The notes: generated from the sequence alone by a model not told the origin. DNA of 5,696 nucleotides from Candidatus Electrothrix marina (GCA_004028495.1 MTKS01000122.1:1-5696), one strand, 5' to 3'; positions 1 to 5,518 are shown, counted from the first letter of the stretch. Made by a program: numbers and translations.

Positions 1-111
1 GCTTTTTTATCCTATTCTCCTTGCAAAACAGAGCGTTTTTTGTCAAATATGCTCCTCACAGGGAACACGCAGAAAAAACATCATCGCCTCGCAGCTGTCT
101 CGGATCAAGTA

Positions 112-429
112 ATGGAAGAAAAATACTGCCTTGTTATCACAACCTATGCAGATGAGAAAAACGGCGAAAAGATCATTGACGCCCTGCTCTCCCAACGCTT
201 GGCAGCCTGCGTTCAGATTATGCCGATCCGAAGTTATTACCGTTGGCAGGGAAAAATAACCGGCGATGATGAAAAGCTCCTCCTGATTAAAACAAAATCC
301 TCACTCTATACCAAGGTGGAGGAAGCCATTATCGCCCATCATGCCTATGAACTGCCCGAGGTTATTCAGTTACCGATCTCAACAGGGTTTGCCGGGTATC
401 TGAATTGGCTTGAAAAAGAATGCTGCTGA
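112..429 (+). CDS. cutA: CutA-family divalent cation tolerance protein
   Basis: Small cytoplasmic protein of the CutA1 family, which forms trimers and is linked to divalent metal (copper) tolerance; its biochemical role remains poorly defined in the family as a whole. From the ATG at 112 it is 105 residues, the normal family length. Visible family motifs are LAACV (residues 30-34), the S-Y-x-R-W stretch (41-45), the I-K-T strand (59-61) and the signature H77-x-Y79-E80-x-P82-E83, followed by the C-terminal YLNWL. The usual HPYE reads HAYE here. The frame is open back to a TTG at 40, but those 24 extra residues are hydrophilic and unlike the family, so the ATG at 112 is preferred although no clear Shine-Dalgarno precedes it. 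The protein ends in Cys-Cys. cbiB follows after 9 bases, so the two are probably co-transcribed. Confidence 0.93.
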   Translation: MEEKYCLVITTYADEKNGEKIIDALLSQRLAACVQIMPIRSYYRWQGKITGDDEKLLLIKTKSSLYTKVEEAIIAHHAYELPEVIQLPISTGFAGYLNWLEKECC

Positions 430-438
430 ACCGCTCAC

Positions 439-1440
439 ATGTCCTTTTTATTTGTTCTTTTTTCGGCTTGCCTTCTTGATCTCCTCCTAGGAGATCCACG
501 TTGGTTTCCCCATCCGGTCCGTATTATCGGTCGAGTCGCTCTGTCGGCGGAAACCTTGACCGGAAAGCTCCCGCTGAACGCCTATAACAGCGGCAGGCTG
601 GCCGTACTTCTCGTTCTCTGCAGCACTGCCGGAGTTTGCCTCGGTCTCTTATCTTTTGCCTCCCAGGTGCCCGGCCATCTCTTTCTTCTTGGCGCGTCGC
701 TTATTCTTTACACCACCATTGCGGCCCGCGACCTGATTGCCCACGCCCGCCGGGTTGTCAATGCACTTGCTGTTGATTTGGAGAGCGCAAGGAGACAGGT
801 CGGTATGATTGTAGGGAGAGATACAGGGCAGCTGGACGAAGCAGGCATTGTCCGAGCCTGCGTGGAGAGCGTTGCGGAAAATATGTCGGACGGGATTGTC
901 GCGCCGCTTTTTTGGGCGGTAATCGGTGCCGCTTGCGGGCAATTCCTCAACGGGTCTCCGATCATCTGGGGAACAACAGCGGCCATGCTGTATAAGGCTG
1001 TCAACACGATGGACTCTATGTTCGGATATAAAAATGAGCGATATCTCCAATTCGGCTCCTGCGCAGCCCGACTTGATGATGCGGTCAATTTCCTTCCTGC
1101 CCGAATTTCCGGACTCTCCCTTGTTCTTGCCGCCTTGGTCTGCCGCCCTGCCTGCCGTTCTGATATGAAAAATAGTTTTCGGGTACTTGTGAGAGATCGG
1201 CAACAGCACAGCAGTCCCAATTCAGGCTGGCCCGAGGCGGCTATGGCGGGTGCTCTCGGGATTCAACTTGGCGGCAAGTCATCATATTTTGGTCAACCGA
1301 CTGAGAAACCAACCATTGGCGACTCTTTTATATCTCCTCAGGCGCACCATATTTCTCAGGCCAACACGCTGGTACTGACAGCATCATTCCTCTGCCTCGT
1401 TTTTTTCAGCACCCTTTATTCATTGCTGTTTTTTTTATAA
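439..1440 (+). CDS. cbiB: Adenosylcobinamide-phosphate synthase (CbiB/CobD family)
   Basis: Integral membrane enzyme of cobamide (vitamin B12) synthesis that attaches the aminopropanol arm (aminopropanol or its phosphate) to adenosylcobyric acid. At 333 residues it is complete and close to the family length. Family blocks are present in order: LLLGDP with PHPVR (residues 15-28), VGRDT (125-129), the E143-S-V-A-E-N-x-S-D151-G block ending in APLF (155-158), YKAVNTMDSMFGYKN (185-199), ARLDDAVNFLPAR (210-222) and SPNSGWPEAAMAG (259-271). Hydrophobic segments lie near residues 1-17, 54-95, 153-171, 223-236 and at the extreme C-terminus, as expected for a multi-pass protein. The ATG at 439 lacks a Shine-Dalgarno, which suggests translational coupling to cutA. 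No other cobalamin gene is in the window and no B12 riboswitch core was recognised upstream. The symbol is cbiB in the anaerobic-pathway naming and cobD in Pseudomonas naming. Confidence 0.95.
   Translation: MSFLFVLFSACLLDLLLGDPRWFPHPVRIIGRVALSAETLTGKLPLNAYNSGRLAVLLVLCSTAGVCLGLLSFASQVPGHLFLLGASLILYTTIAARDLIAHARRVVNALAVDLESARRQVGMIVGRDTGQLDEAGIVRACVESVAENMSDGIVAPLFWAVIGAACGQFLNGSPIIWGTTAAMLYKAVNTMDSMFGYKNERYLQFGSCAARLDDAVNFLPARISGLSLVLAALVCRPACRSDMKNSFRVLVRDRQQHSSPNSGWPEAAMAGALGIQLGGKSSYFGQPTEKPTIGDSFISPQAHHISQANTLVLTASFLCLVFFSTLYSLLFFL
1407..1436 (+). terminator. Weak candidate intrinsic terminator overlapping the end of cbiB
   Basis: CAGCA (1407-1411) can pair with TGCTG (1424-1428) across a 12-base loop, directly followed by eight T residues (1429-1436) that encode the last codons of cbiB. 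The T-tract is good but the stem is only 5 bp, so this is a modest candidate. Confidence 0.3.
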
Positions 1441-1510
1441 TGAATTCCGGAAAGTTGCAACTCCACCTCTGAAGGCAACGGATGAATCCATCAAATCCGC
1501 CCGCATCTGC

Positions 1511-1539
1511 TTGTAATGAAAAATATTTTCTGCTATAAT
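1511..1539 (+). promoter_or_regulatory. Sigma70-type promoter with extended -10
   Basis: TTGTAA (1511-1516, four of six matches to TTGACA) is followed by exactly 17 bases and then a perfect TATAAT (1534-1539). TG at 1531-1532 makes it an extended -10 (TGCTATAAT). This is the strongest promoter seen in the window and should start transcription near 1546, toward the gene at 1685. Confidence 0.6.
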
Positions 1540-1646
1540 CATTCAGTGAAATTACCTTTAACAATCATGCGGTTACAGAGAAACACGTCCAGTCCCCTGA
1601 CAGGTCGGAAGAAAACATTTCAAGCCCCCGGCAACACGGGCTGATA

Positions 1647-1666
1647 CCATGATATAATCATATAAT
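1647..1666 (+). promoter_or_regulatory. Proximal extended -10 element
   Basis: TGATATAAT (1650-1658) is a full extended -10 without a convincing -35, and a second TATAAT follows at 1661-1666. The -10 lies inside a small dyad, ATGAT-ATA-ATCAT (1649-1661), which could be an operator. A start near 1665 would leave a leader of about 20 bases, just enough to contain the ribosome binding site at 1675-1680. The 13-base string beginning CCATGATAT recurs with one change upstream of tsaB. Confidence 0.4.
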
Positions 1667-1674
1667 AATATTGC

Positions 1675-1680
1675 GGAGGA
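1675..1680 (+). promoter_or_regulatory. Shine-Dalgarno site GGAGGA
   Basis: GGAGGA lies 4 bases before the ATG at 1685 and fixes that ATG as the start of the unknown exported protein. A second frame beginning at 1671 overlaps this site and is therefore disfavoured. Confidence 0.7.
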
Positions 1681-1684
1681 CCGT

Positions 1685-2149
1685 ATGTATTTACATATTA
1701 TCATCCCGGCTGCTGCTGTTCTTCTTTATTTCAGCATGCTGCCTTTTTCGGCGGCCCATGCCCTTGCCGAGCACATTGACAGCAAAACGAGCGGAAACTA
1801 TTGCACAATTCCCTTGCCGAATCCGGAACACCTCTCCGAGGATGAGAAAGAATGGTTTACAACCTTTCAGGAAGGCACCTTCTATGTTCAGGGCTGGAAG
1901 GAAATCACTTCGAAAATTCTTGAAAAGATACAACAGGAAAACAAGAAGGAGGAGCTGCAACGTTCCTTGAATTACCTCGGAATACGGATAGGTTGCGAGT
2001 GGAGCAAGAATAACGATGTCAGGAAAATCGATACTGATATGCTGGAGCAATGGGGCACTGAGCTGCAAAAAATAGCGGAGGAAAAGCCGGAGAAGCTGCC
2101 GGTGGTGATTGCGGATATCCGGCAAAAGGTGTTTAAGCTGGTGGAATAG
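1685..2149 (+). CDS. Small exported protein of unknown function
   Basis: I do not recognise a named family. The product is 154 residues. Residues 1-28 look like a Sec signal peptide: a short N-terminus, a hydrophobic core (I5-F21) and an A-L-A motif at 26-28 that suggests cleavage before E29. The mature protein, about 126 residues, should be periplasmic or secreted. It is charged and probably mostly helical. Notable points are a W/F-rich stretch (W57, F58, F61, F66, Y67, W71), a Lys/Glu-rich helix at about 72-93, and a compact, motif-like segment G103-C-E-W106-S-K-N-N-D-V-R-K-I-D116 leading to W123. The two cysteines of the mature part (C40 and C104) could form a disulfide. No transmembrane segment follows the signal. 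The gene has its own promoters, a strong ribosome binding site and a candidate terminator, so it is probably a single-gene unit. Coding is well supported; function is unknown. Confidence 0.8.
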   Translation: MYLHIIIPAAAVLLYFSMLPFSAAHALAEHIDSKTSGNYCTIPLPNPEHLSEDEKEWFTTFQEGTFYVQGWKEITSKILEKIQQENKKEELQRSLNYLGIRIGCEWSKNNDVRKIDTDMLEQWGTELQKIAEEKPEKLPVVIADIRQKVFKLVE

Positions 2150-2150
2150 C

Positions 2151-2190
2151 TGCGGCACAGCTTCAAAAAAACTGCCGGCATTTTCTTTTT
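2151..2190 (+). terminator. Candidate rho-independent terminator after the unknown exported protein
   Basis: TGCGGCA (2151-2157) pairs with TGCCGGCA (2173-2180) with one bulged base across a 15-base loop. TTTTCTTTTT (2181-2190) follows immediately. It starts one base after the stop codon. The long loop makes it weaker than an ideal terminator. Confidence 0.4.
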
Positions 2191-2212
2191 CTACACGAAA
2201 ATCTACAAAAAA

Positions 2213-2247
2213 GATGAAAATGCTTCATCAAACATGGTACATATAAT
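2213..2247 (+). promoter_or_regulatory. Putative regulated promoter of the FNT gene
   Basis: A perfect TATAAT (2242-2247) has no recognisable -35. Instead an inverted repeat, GATGAA-N5-TTCATC (2213-2229), is centred about 21 bases upstream of the -10, where -35 contacts would lie. The octamer ATGGTACA (2234-2241) abuts the -10. This arrangement fits a promoter that depends on or is blocked by a regulator. Transcription would start near 2254, which excludes the TTG at 2248 as the start codon. Confidence 0.35.
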
Positions 2248-2274
2248 TTGATCGAAAAACAGCAGGAAAATAAA

Positions 2275-3159
2275 TTGGTGGACAAACTCGGCTCTCCGCT
2301 GACACTGACCGCGCACACAGAGCGGTCAGCGGAAAGAGACCAGGAAGACAGCGATTTTATTCCCGTCATTATTAAACGAAATGATGAAGGTGCCCGGCAT
2401 CCTGATGATATCTTGGAAAAAGCCATTACTGAAGGCCTGGAGCAGATTCAGCGCCCTTTTCTCTCCTTGGCTCTTTCTTCTGTAGCGGCCGCTCTCATTC
2501 TCAGTTTTTCCGTCATGGCGGCTGCTGTCATGTCCACCCTGATGATTGACCTGCAACAGCCCCTGTTAGCCCGCTTTGCAATGGCCCTTGTCTATCCGCT
2601 GGGCTTCATCATCTGCATCATGAGCGGGACAGAACTCTTTACCGAACATACGGCGACAGCAGTCTATCCTGTTCTTGAAGGCAAGGCGGACCGCCTCCAG
2701 CTGCTGCGGCTCTGGGTGATTGTTTTTTTTGGGAATATGCTTGGCGCCGTTGTTGGTGCGCTTCTCCTTGCCGGGACAGACCAAGTGGTTCAGGCGGAGA
2801 GGGGGTATGTTCATATCGCACATCATCTTGTCGAATACGGCAATCTGTCGCTCCTGTTCAGTGCAGTCCTGGCCGGTTGGCTGATGGCGCTGGGCGGCTG
2901 GCTGGTCCTGGCCGCCACACCGGCTTTAAGCCAGATTATCTGCATCTACATTGTCACCTTTCTTATCGGGGTCGGCGGACTCCACCATTCCATTGCCGGG
3001 TCTGTTGAAATGTTTACCGCACTTCTTATTTCCGATCATTTTTCCCTGCTTCAAGGACTGCGTTTTATCGGTCTCGCCATGCTTGGAAATCTCATCGGCG
3101 GCAGTGTTTTTGTGGCCACCCTCAATTACGGCCATATTCGAAAAACGCAGGAAATTTAG
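2275..3159 (+). CDS. Formate/nitrite transporter (FNT) family protein, YfdC-like
   Basis: Inner-membrane channel or transporter of the FNT family, whose members form pentamers and move small anions such as formate, nitrite or hydrosulfide. The substrate here cannot be told from sequence. From the TTG at 2275 it is 294 residues. A hydrophilic N-terminal region of about 60 residues precedes roughly six hydrophobic segments. Family marks are G118-T-E-L-F-T-E (118-124), a W-x-V-x-x-x-G-N-M-L-G-A block in the following helix, H237-H238-S-I-A-G-S-V-E, and GNLIGG near the end followed by LNYG. H238 matches the central pore histidine of FocA-type channels; the Asn usual after Ala is Gly here. The long N-terminus and the HHxIAGSVE/LNYG pattern point to the YfdC-like branch. 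No in-frame ATG exists before the first helix. TTG 2275 has AGGA seven bases upstream (2264-2267); GTG 2278 and TTG 2248 are alternatives. Confidence 0.88.
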   Translation: MVDKLGSPLTLTAHTERSAERDQEDSDFIPVIIKRNDEGARHPDDILEKAITEGLEQIQRPFLSLALSSVAAALILSFSVMAAAVMSTLMIDLQQPLLARFAMALVYPLGFIICIMSGTELFTEHTATAVYPVLEGKADRLQLLRLWVIVFFGNMLGAVVGALLLAGTDQVVQAERGYVHIAHHLVEYGNLSLLFSAVLAGWLMALGGWLVLAATPALSQIICIYIVTFLIGVGGLHHSIAGSVEMFTALLISDHFSLLQGLRFIGLAMLGNLIGGSVFVATLNYGHIRKTQEI

Positions 3160-3195
3160 TAACGATTATAAAAATCAGACCGACCTCGAAACATT

Positions 3196-3222
3196 TCTCA
3201 AAAAAAGTAATACTTTTTGAGA
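3196..3222. repeat. AT-rich inverted repeat upstream of the ferredoxin gene
   Basis: TCTCAAAAA (3196-3204) and TTTTTGAGA (3214-3222) are perfect 9-bp arms around a 9-base centre. The stem is AT-rich and no T-run follows the 3' arm, so it looks more like an operator or weak attenuator than a standard terminator for the FNT gene. Confidence 0.5.
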
Positions 3223-3238
3223 TGGTACACGTTATATT
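3222..3238 (+). promoter_or_regulatory. Putative ferredoxin promoter region
   Basis: TATATT (3233-3238, five of six matches to TATAAT) lies about 30 bases before the ferredoxin ATG and just downstream of the inverted repeat. No -35 lies at proper spacing. ATGGTACA (3222-3229) sits just before the -10, as it does upstream of the FNT gene. Confidence 0.3.
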
Positions 3239-3267
3239 CCCCTTACCGCAGCAGGACGGAGAGAAAC

Positions 3268-3459
3268 ATGGCAGAAATCATTATTGATACCTATCTATGC
3301 AGCGGCTGCGAGACCTGCGCGGAGATGTGCCCGGATGTCTTTCGCATGGATGAAGCTACTGAAAAGGCGGCCTTAGTGAGCGTCTCTCCCCAAATTACCG
3401 ACGCTGTTCGGCAGGCAGCGGCTTTTTGCCCGGAAAAATGTATTGAAATTTTAGAATGA
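3268..3459 (+). CDS. Short single-cluster [4Fe-4S] ferredoxin
   Basis: Cytoplasmic electron carrier of 63 residues, typical of small bacterial-type ferredoxins. The first motif is C11-x2-C14-x2-C17-x3-C21-P. The second half keeps only C54-P and adds C58. By analogy with the Desulfovibrio gigas ferredoxin, C11, C14, C17 and C54 should bind one [4Fe-4S] cluster. C21 remains at the position that forms a disulfide in that protein, and C58 is its possible partner here. The second cluster site is clearly missing, so this is not a 2x[4Fe-4S] ferredoxin. The protein is acidic (PDVFRMDEATEK region), as expected. The ATG at 3268 is preceded by GGAGAG (3258-3263); the upstream TTG at 3217 would add 17 unlike residues and overlap the inverted repeat. 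The redox partner is not evident from the neighbours. Confidence 0.92.
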   Translation: MAEIIIDTYLCSGCETCAEMCPDVFRMDEATEKAALVSVSPQITDAVRQAAAFCPEKCIEILE

Positions 3460-3485
3460 CTTTTATCGGCATTTCTGCCTATAAT
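3456..3485 (+). promoter_or_regulatory. Candidate sigma70 promoter for rseP
   Basis: ATGACT (3456-3461, four of six matches) overlaps the ferredoxin stop codon and is followed by 18 bases and a perfect TATAAT (3480-3485). Transcription would begin near 3492, giving a leader of about 170 bases before the rseP ATG. Confidence 0.45.
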
Positions 3486-3522
3486 CTGTCCGTAATCCTT
3501 TTTCCCGAGCAGCTCATGAGGA

Positions 3523-3645
3523 ATGACCGATCCGACCTCCGGGCCAGAAGAGCACATTGAAGTAATGAGTAATTGCTCGGAATTGCTCATGCAGGCTGCA
3601 AACAGCAGGGTATTTTCTCCGGAAATTCTCAAAAATCCGCAATAA
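3523..3645 (+). CDS. Possible 40-residue small ORF in the rseP leader
   Basis: ATG at 3523 opens a 40-codon frame ending in TAA at 3643-3645, 14 bases before the rseP start. The predicted peptide begins MTDPTSGPEEHIEV, is acidic at the start and has no membrane segment. No family is recognised. GAGGA (3518-3522) directly abuts the ATG, which is too close for a good Shine-Dalgarno. It could be a leader peptide coupled to rseP, which itself lacks a ribosome binding site, or a chance frame. A hairpin lies in its middle. Low confidence. Confidence 0.2.
   Translation: MTDPTSGPEEHIEVMSNCSELLMQAANSRVFSPEILKNPQ
3565..3590 (+). promoter_or_regulatory. Stem-loop in the rseP leader
   Basis: ATGAGTAATT (3565-3574) pairs with AATTGCTCAT (3581-3590) over 10 positions, nine Watson-Crick and one G-U, closing a 6-base loop (GCTCGG). 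The octamer AATTGCTC also occurs twice in a 10-base tandem (3571-3578 and 3581-3588). No T-run follows, so it is not a terminator. It may be an RNA regulatory structure or a DNA operator downstream of the promoter. Confidence 0.45.
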
Positions 3646-3659
3646 CCATCTCATCAAAT

Positions 3660-4745
3660 ATGAATTCATTACTATCCTTTATTCTTGTCCTCGGCGTTCT
3701 GATTTTTGTTCATGAACTCGGGCATTTTCTCCTTGCCAAACTCTTCGGGGTCCGGGTGCTGAAATTCTCCCTTGGCTTCGGCAATAAGCTGATCGGCAAG
3801 AAATGGGGCGACACCGAATACCTCATTTCCGCCTTTCCTCTAGGTGGTTATGTAAAGATGTTCGGTGAACAGCCCGATGAAGAGATCAGCGAAGAAGAGC
3901 AGGCTGTTTCTTTTACCCATAAAACCGTGTGGCAACGTTTCGGTATTGTTGTTGCTGGGCCTCTCTTTAATCTGTTTTTTGCCGTGTTTCTTTTTTGGCT
4001 TATGTTTAACTTTGTCGGTCTGCCGGATTTTATTGAATCAGGCCTTATCGGTAAAGTTTCCCCAGGCTCGGTAGCGGAAAAAGCGGGTTTGAAAGATGGT
4101 GATCTCATCCTGTCCATTGATGGTCAAGATATCAGCACATGGACCCAGGTTTCTGATTCGATCAGGGATTCAGGAGGCAAGGAAGTCCAAATCGTTGTTC
4201 AGCGAAAGCAGGAAACAATGACCATCGCGGCAACACCGGCTATGGATAAGGTAAAAAATCTCTTTGGCGAAGAGGTTGGTGAACGCTATCTTTTGGGAAT
4301 CAGTCGCTCGGAACAGCTGGAGTACAAAAATACCTCCCCGGTTGAAGCGATCAAGTACGCCTTTCTTCAGACCTGGAACCTCATCGTCTTGACCCTGCTG
4401 GGAATCGTCAAAATTATTCAGCAGGTCGTTCCCGCATCTGAGCTCGGCGGACCCATCCGCATTGCGGAGCTCGCCGGCCAGCAATGGGAAGCAGGCCTGA
4501 TGCAATTGCTCCATTTTACCGGCTTACTTTCTATTAACTTAGGAATACTCAACCTTCTCCCTATTCCGGTGCTGGACGGTGGGCATCTCGTCTTTCTCGG
4601 CATTGAGGCGGTTCGTGGAAAACCGCTCAGCGATCAGGCCGTGATCTGGGCTCAAAAAGTAGGTATTGCCCTGCTCGGTTCCTTGATGATCTTTGTCTTT
4701 TACAATGACATTGCTCGACTTGTTCGGCAATGGCTGGCGGCTTGA
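3660..4745 (+). CDS. rseP: RseP-type site-2 zinc metalloprotease
   Basis: Inner-membrane intramembrane protease of the S2P/M50 family. In Enterobacteria RseP cuts RseA to free sigma-E and also clears leftover signal peptides; its substrates here are unknown. From the ATG at 3660 it has 361 residues, as in single-PDZ members of the family. Domains in order: the first membrane helix with the zinc-binding H18-E19-x-x-H22, FPLGGYVKM (59-67), the second helix beginning VVAGPLFN (97-104), one PDZ domain at about 125-205 (G-K-V-S-P-G-S-V-A-E-K-A-G-L-K-D-G-D), a membrane segment near 270-285, and N298-x-x-P-x-P-x-L-D306-G supplying the third zinc ligand, then a final helix. E. coli RseP has two PDZ domains; this one has one. 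The frame extends back to a TTG at 3573, but the added 29 residues do not fit. No Shine-Dalgarno precedes the ATG. Its frequent partners cdsA and dxr are absent; tsaB follows. Confidence 0.95.
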   Translation: MNSLLSFILVLGVLIFVHELGHFLLAKLFGVRVLKFSLGFGNKLIGKKWGDTEYLISAFPLGGYVKMFGEQPDEEISEEEQAVSFTHKTVWQRFGIVVAGPLFNLFFAVFLFWLMFNFVGLPDFIESGLIGKVSPGSVAEKAGLKDGDLILSIDGQDISTWTQVSDSIRDSGGKEVQIVVQRKQETMTIAATPAMDKVKNLFGEEVGERYLLGISRSEQLEYKNTSPVEAIKYAFLQTWNLIVLTLLGIVKIIQQVVPASELGGPIRIAELAGQQWEAGLMQLLHFTGLLSINLGILNLLPIPVLDGGHLVFLGIEAVRGKPLSDQAVIWAQKVGIALLGSLMIFVFYNDIARLVRQWLAA

Positions 4746-4761
4746 ACCGTGCTTTTTTAGT

Positions 4762-4782
4762 CCATGATATTATCCCATGATA
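4762..4782 (+). promoter_or_regulatory. Extended -10 element and CCATGATA repeat before tsaB
   Basis: TGATATTAT (4765-4773) is an extended -10 with five of six matches in the hexamer; no well-spaced -35 was found. CCATGATA occurs twice, 13 bases apart (4762-4769 and 4775-4782). The element could give tsaB its own start in addition to read-through from rseP. Confidence 0.3.
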
Positions 4783-4795
4783 CCGAGTAAACACA

Positions 4796-5512
4796 GTGGC
4801 TGACAGTCCCATTATACTTTCCATTGAAACCGCTACCGGCTGCGGCAGTGTAGCCCTGACCAAGGGCGGCATGAATAACGGCAAGCTCCTTGCCGAGGCC
4901 ACAGCTCAACCGGAGGTCACCCATTCTCGACGCCTCCTCGGTTCTGTGGATTGGGCTATGCAGGCAGCAGGGGTGAGCTGGGAGGAGCTGGACGGGGTCG
5001 CCATCAGTCTCGGTCCTGGCTCATTCACGGGATTGCGGATCGGCATGGCTGCGGCCAAAGGCATTGTCTTTGCCGCCCAAAAACCGCTTATCGGTGTGCA
5101 GACTCTGGATGCCATCGCCCTTTCCTGCCCGGTCATTGATCGTCCGCTCTGGTGTCTCCTTGATGCCCGGAAACAGGAGGTCTACGCAGCTTGCTACCGG
5201 ACAGGCCCCTCTGGTCTGCCCGAGCAGTGCAGCCCGGTTGAGGCCATTCGTCCAGAAAGACTGCTTGAGCGGATTAAAGGCCCCGCACTTCTTGCCGGAC
5301 CAGGCCTGAACGAATATCATGATCTCTTTGCAGAAAAAGAAGGCCTGCAACTCATTCCTCCTGCCTTGAGCAGCCCGAGTGCGGTGCGAATTGGGTTCCT
5401 GGCTGCTGAGCAGCTCATCTGTGGGGAAACCCAGGATCCGGCAACCATTGCTCCCATGTATGTTCGGGCCTCAGAGGCAGAGGTGAATCTGCAAAAAAAG
5501 AACGCTGCGTAG
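4796..5512 (+). CDS. tsaB: tRNA t6A37 threonylcarbamoyltransferase complex subunit TsaB
   Basis: Cytoplasmic, non-catalytic partner of TsaD. With TsaD and TsaE it places the threonylcarbamoyl group on A37 of tRNAs that read ANN codons. The 238-residue product has the usual length and ASKHA-like fold marks: L-S-I-E-T-A-T (8-14), H43-S-R-R-L-L, the highly conserved G73-P-G-S-F-T-G-L-R-I-G (73-83) with AAAKG after it, L-D123-A-R-K-Q-E-V-Y-A (122-131) and the C-terminal Y222-V-R-A-S-E-A-E (222-229). The C-terminal domain is the short TsaB form lacking the TsaD metal site. The start is a GTG at 4796 with only a weak GAG upstream; no nearby in-frame ATG gives a better N-terminus. It lies 50 bases after rseP and probably shares its transcript. 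The TAG stop sits in a hairpin loop. Confidence 0.94.
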   Translation: MADSPIILSIETATGCGSVALTKGGMNNGKLLAEATAQPEVTHSRRLLGSVDWAMQAAGVSWEELDGVAISLGPGSFTGLRIGMAAAKGIVFAAQKPLIGVQTLDAIALSCPVIDRPLWCLLDARKQEVYAACYRTGPSGLPEQCSPVEAIRPERLLERIKGPALLAGPGLNEYHDLFAEKEGLQLIPPALSSPSAVRIGFLAAEQLICGETQDPATIAPMYVRASEAEVNLQKKNAA

Positions 5513-5518
5513 CGCAGC
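5493..5518 (-). terminator. Candidate intrinsic terminator read on the minus strand
   Basis: GCTGCG (5504-5509) and CGCAGC (5513-5518) form a 6-bp GC-rich stem whose 3-base loop is the TAG stop codon of tsaB. On the minus strand this stem is followed by a T-rich run (complement of the seven A residues at 5493-5499), as expected for an intrinsic terminator. On the plus strand only TTCCC follows, so termination of tsaB there would be weaker. Confidence 0.4.

Larger units (their letters stand above)
1441..1684. other. Non-coding gap and leader upstream of the unknown exported protein
   Basis: This 244-base gap contains the two promoter elements listed separately. If the distal promoter is used, the transcript carries about 140 bases of untranslated leader. 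In the leader AGCCC (1623-1627) can pair with GGGCT (1638-1642). No known riboswitch core was recognised. An 18-codon frame (1482-1538) exists but is not convincing as a gene. Confidence 0.5.

Noticed and set aside
40..111. N-terminal extension of CutA from TTG 40
   Set aside because: The 24 added residues are not CutA-like, and the ATG at 112 gives the family's normal length.
1..111. Promoter for cutA using TTGCAA at 21-26
   Set aside because: No acceptable -10 lies at 16-18 bases. The T-run at 4-9 may be the tail of an upstream terminator, but its stem is outside the window.
649..1220. Long minus-strand open frames opposite cbiB
   Set aside because: They are antisense shadows of a gene with strong family motifs; their products are low-complexity, basic or Ser-rich and match nothing recognisable.
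1482..1538. 18-codon open frame after cbiB
   Set aside because: It is very short and overlaps the best promoter -10; the GAAGG upstream is a weak chance match.
1550..1650. Possible riboswitch (cobalamin or c-di-GMP) in the leader of the exported protein
   Set aside because: No conserved core of either class could be found, and the pairing potential seen is short.
2248..2262. FNR-like site starting TTGAT before the FNT gene
   Set aside because: Only one half-site is present; the matching ATCAA half is missing at the required spacing.
3196..3222. Inverted repeat as a rho-independent terminator for the FNT gene
   Set aside because: The stem is almost all A-T and no T-run follows the 3' arm, so a regulatory dyad fits better.
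3573..3659. N-terminal extension of RseP from TTG 3573
   Set aside because: RseP proteins begin right at the first membrane helix with HExxH; the extension is hydrophilic and overlaps the leader hairpin.
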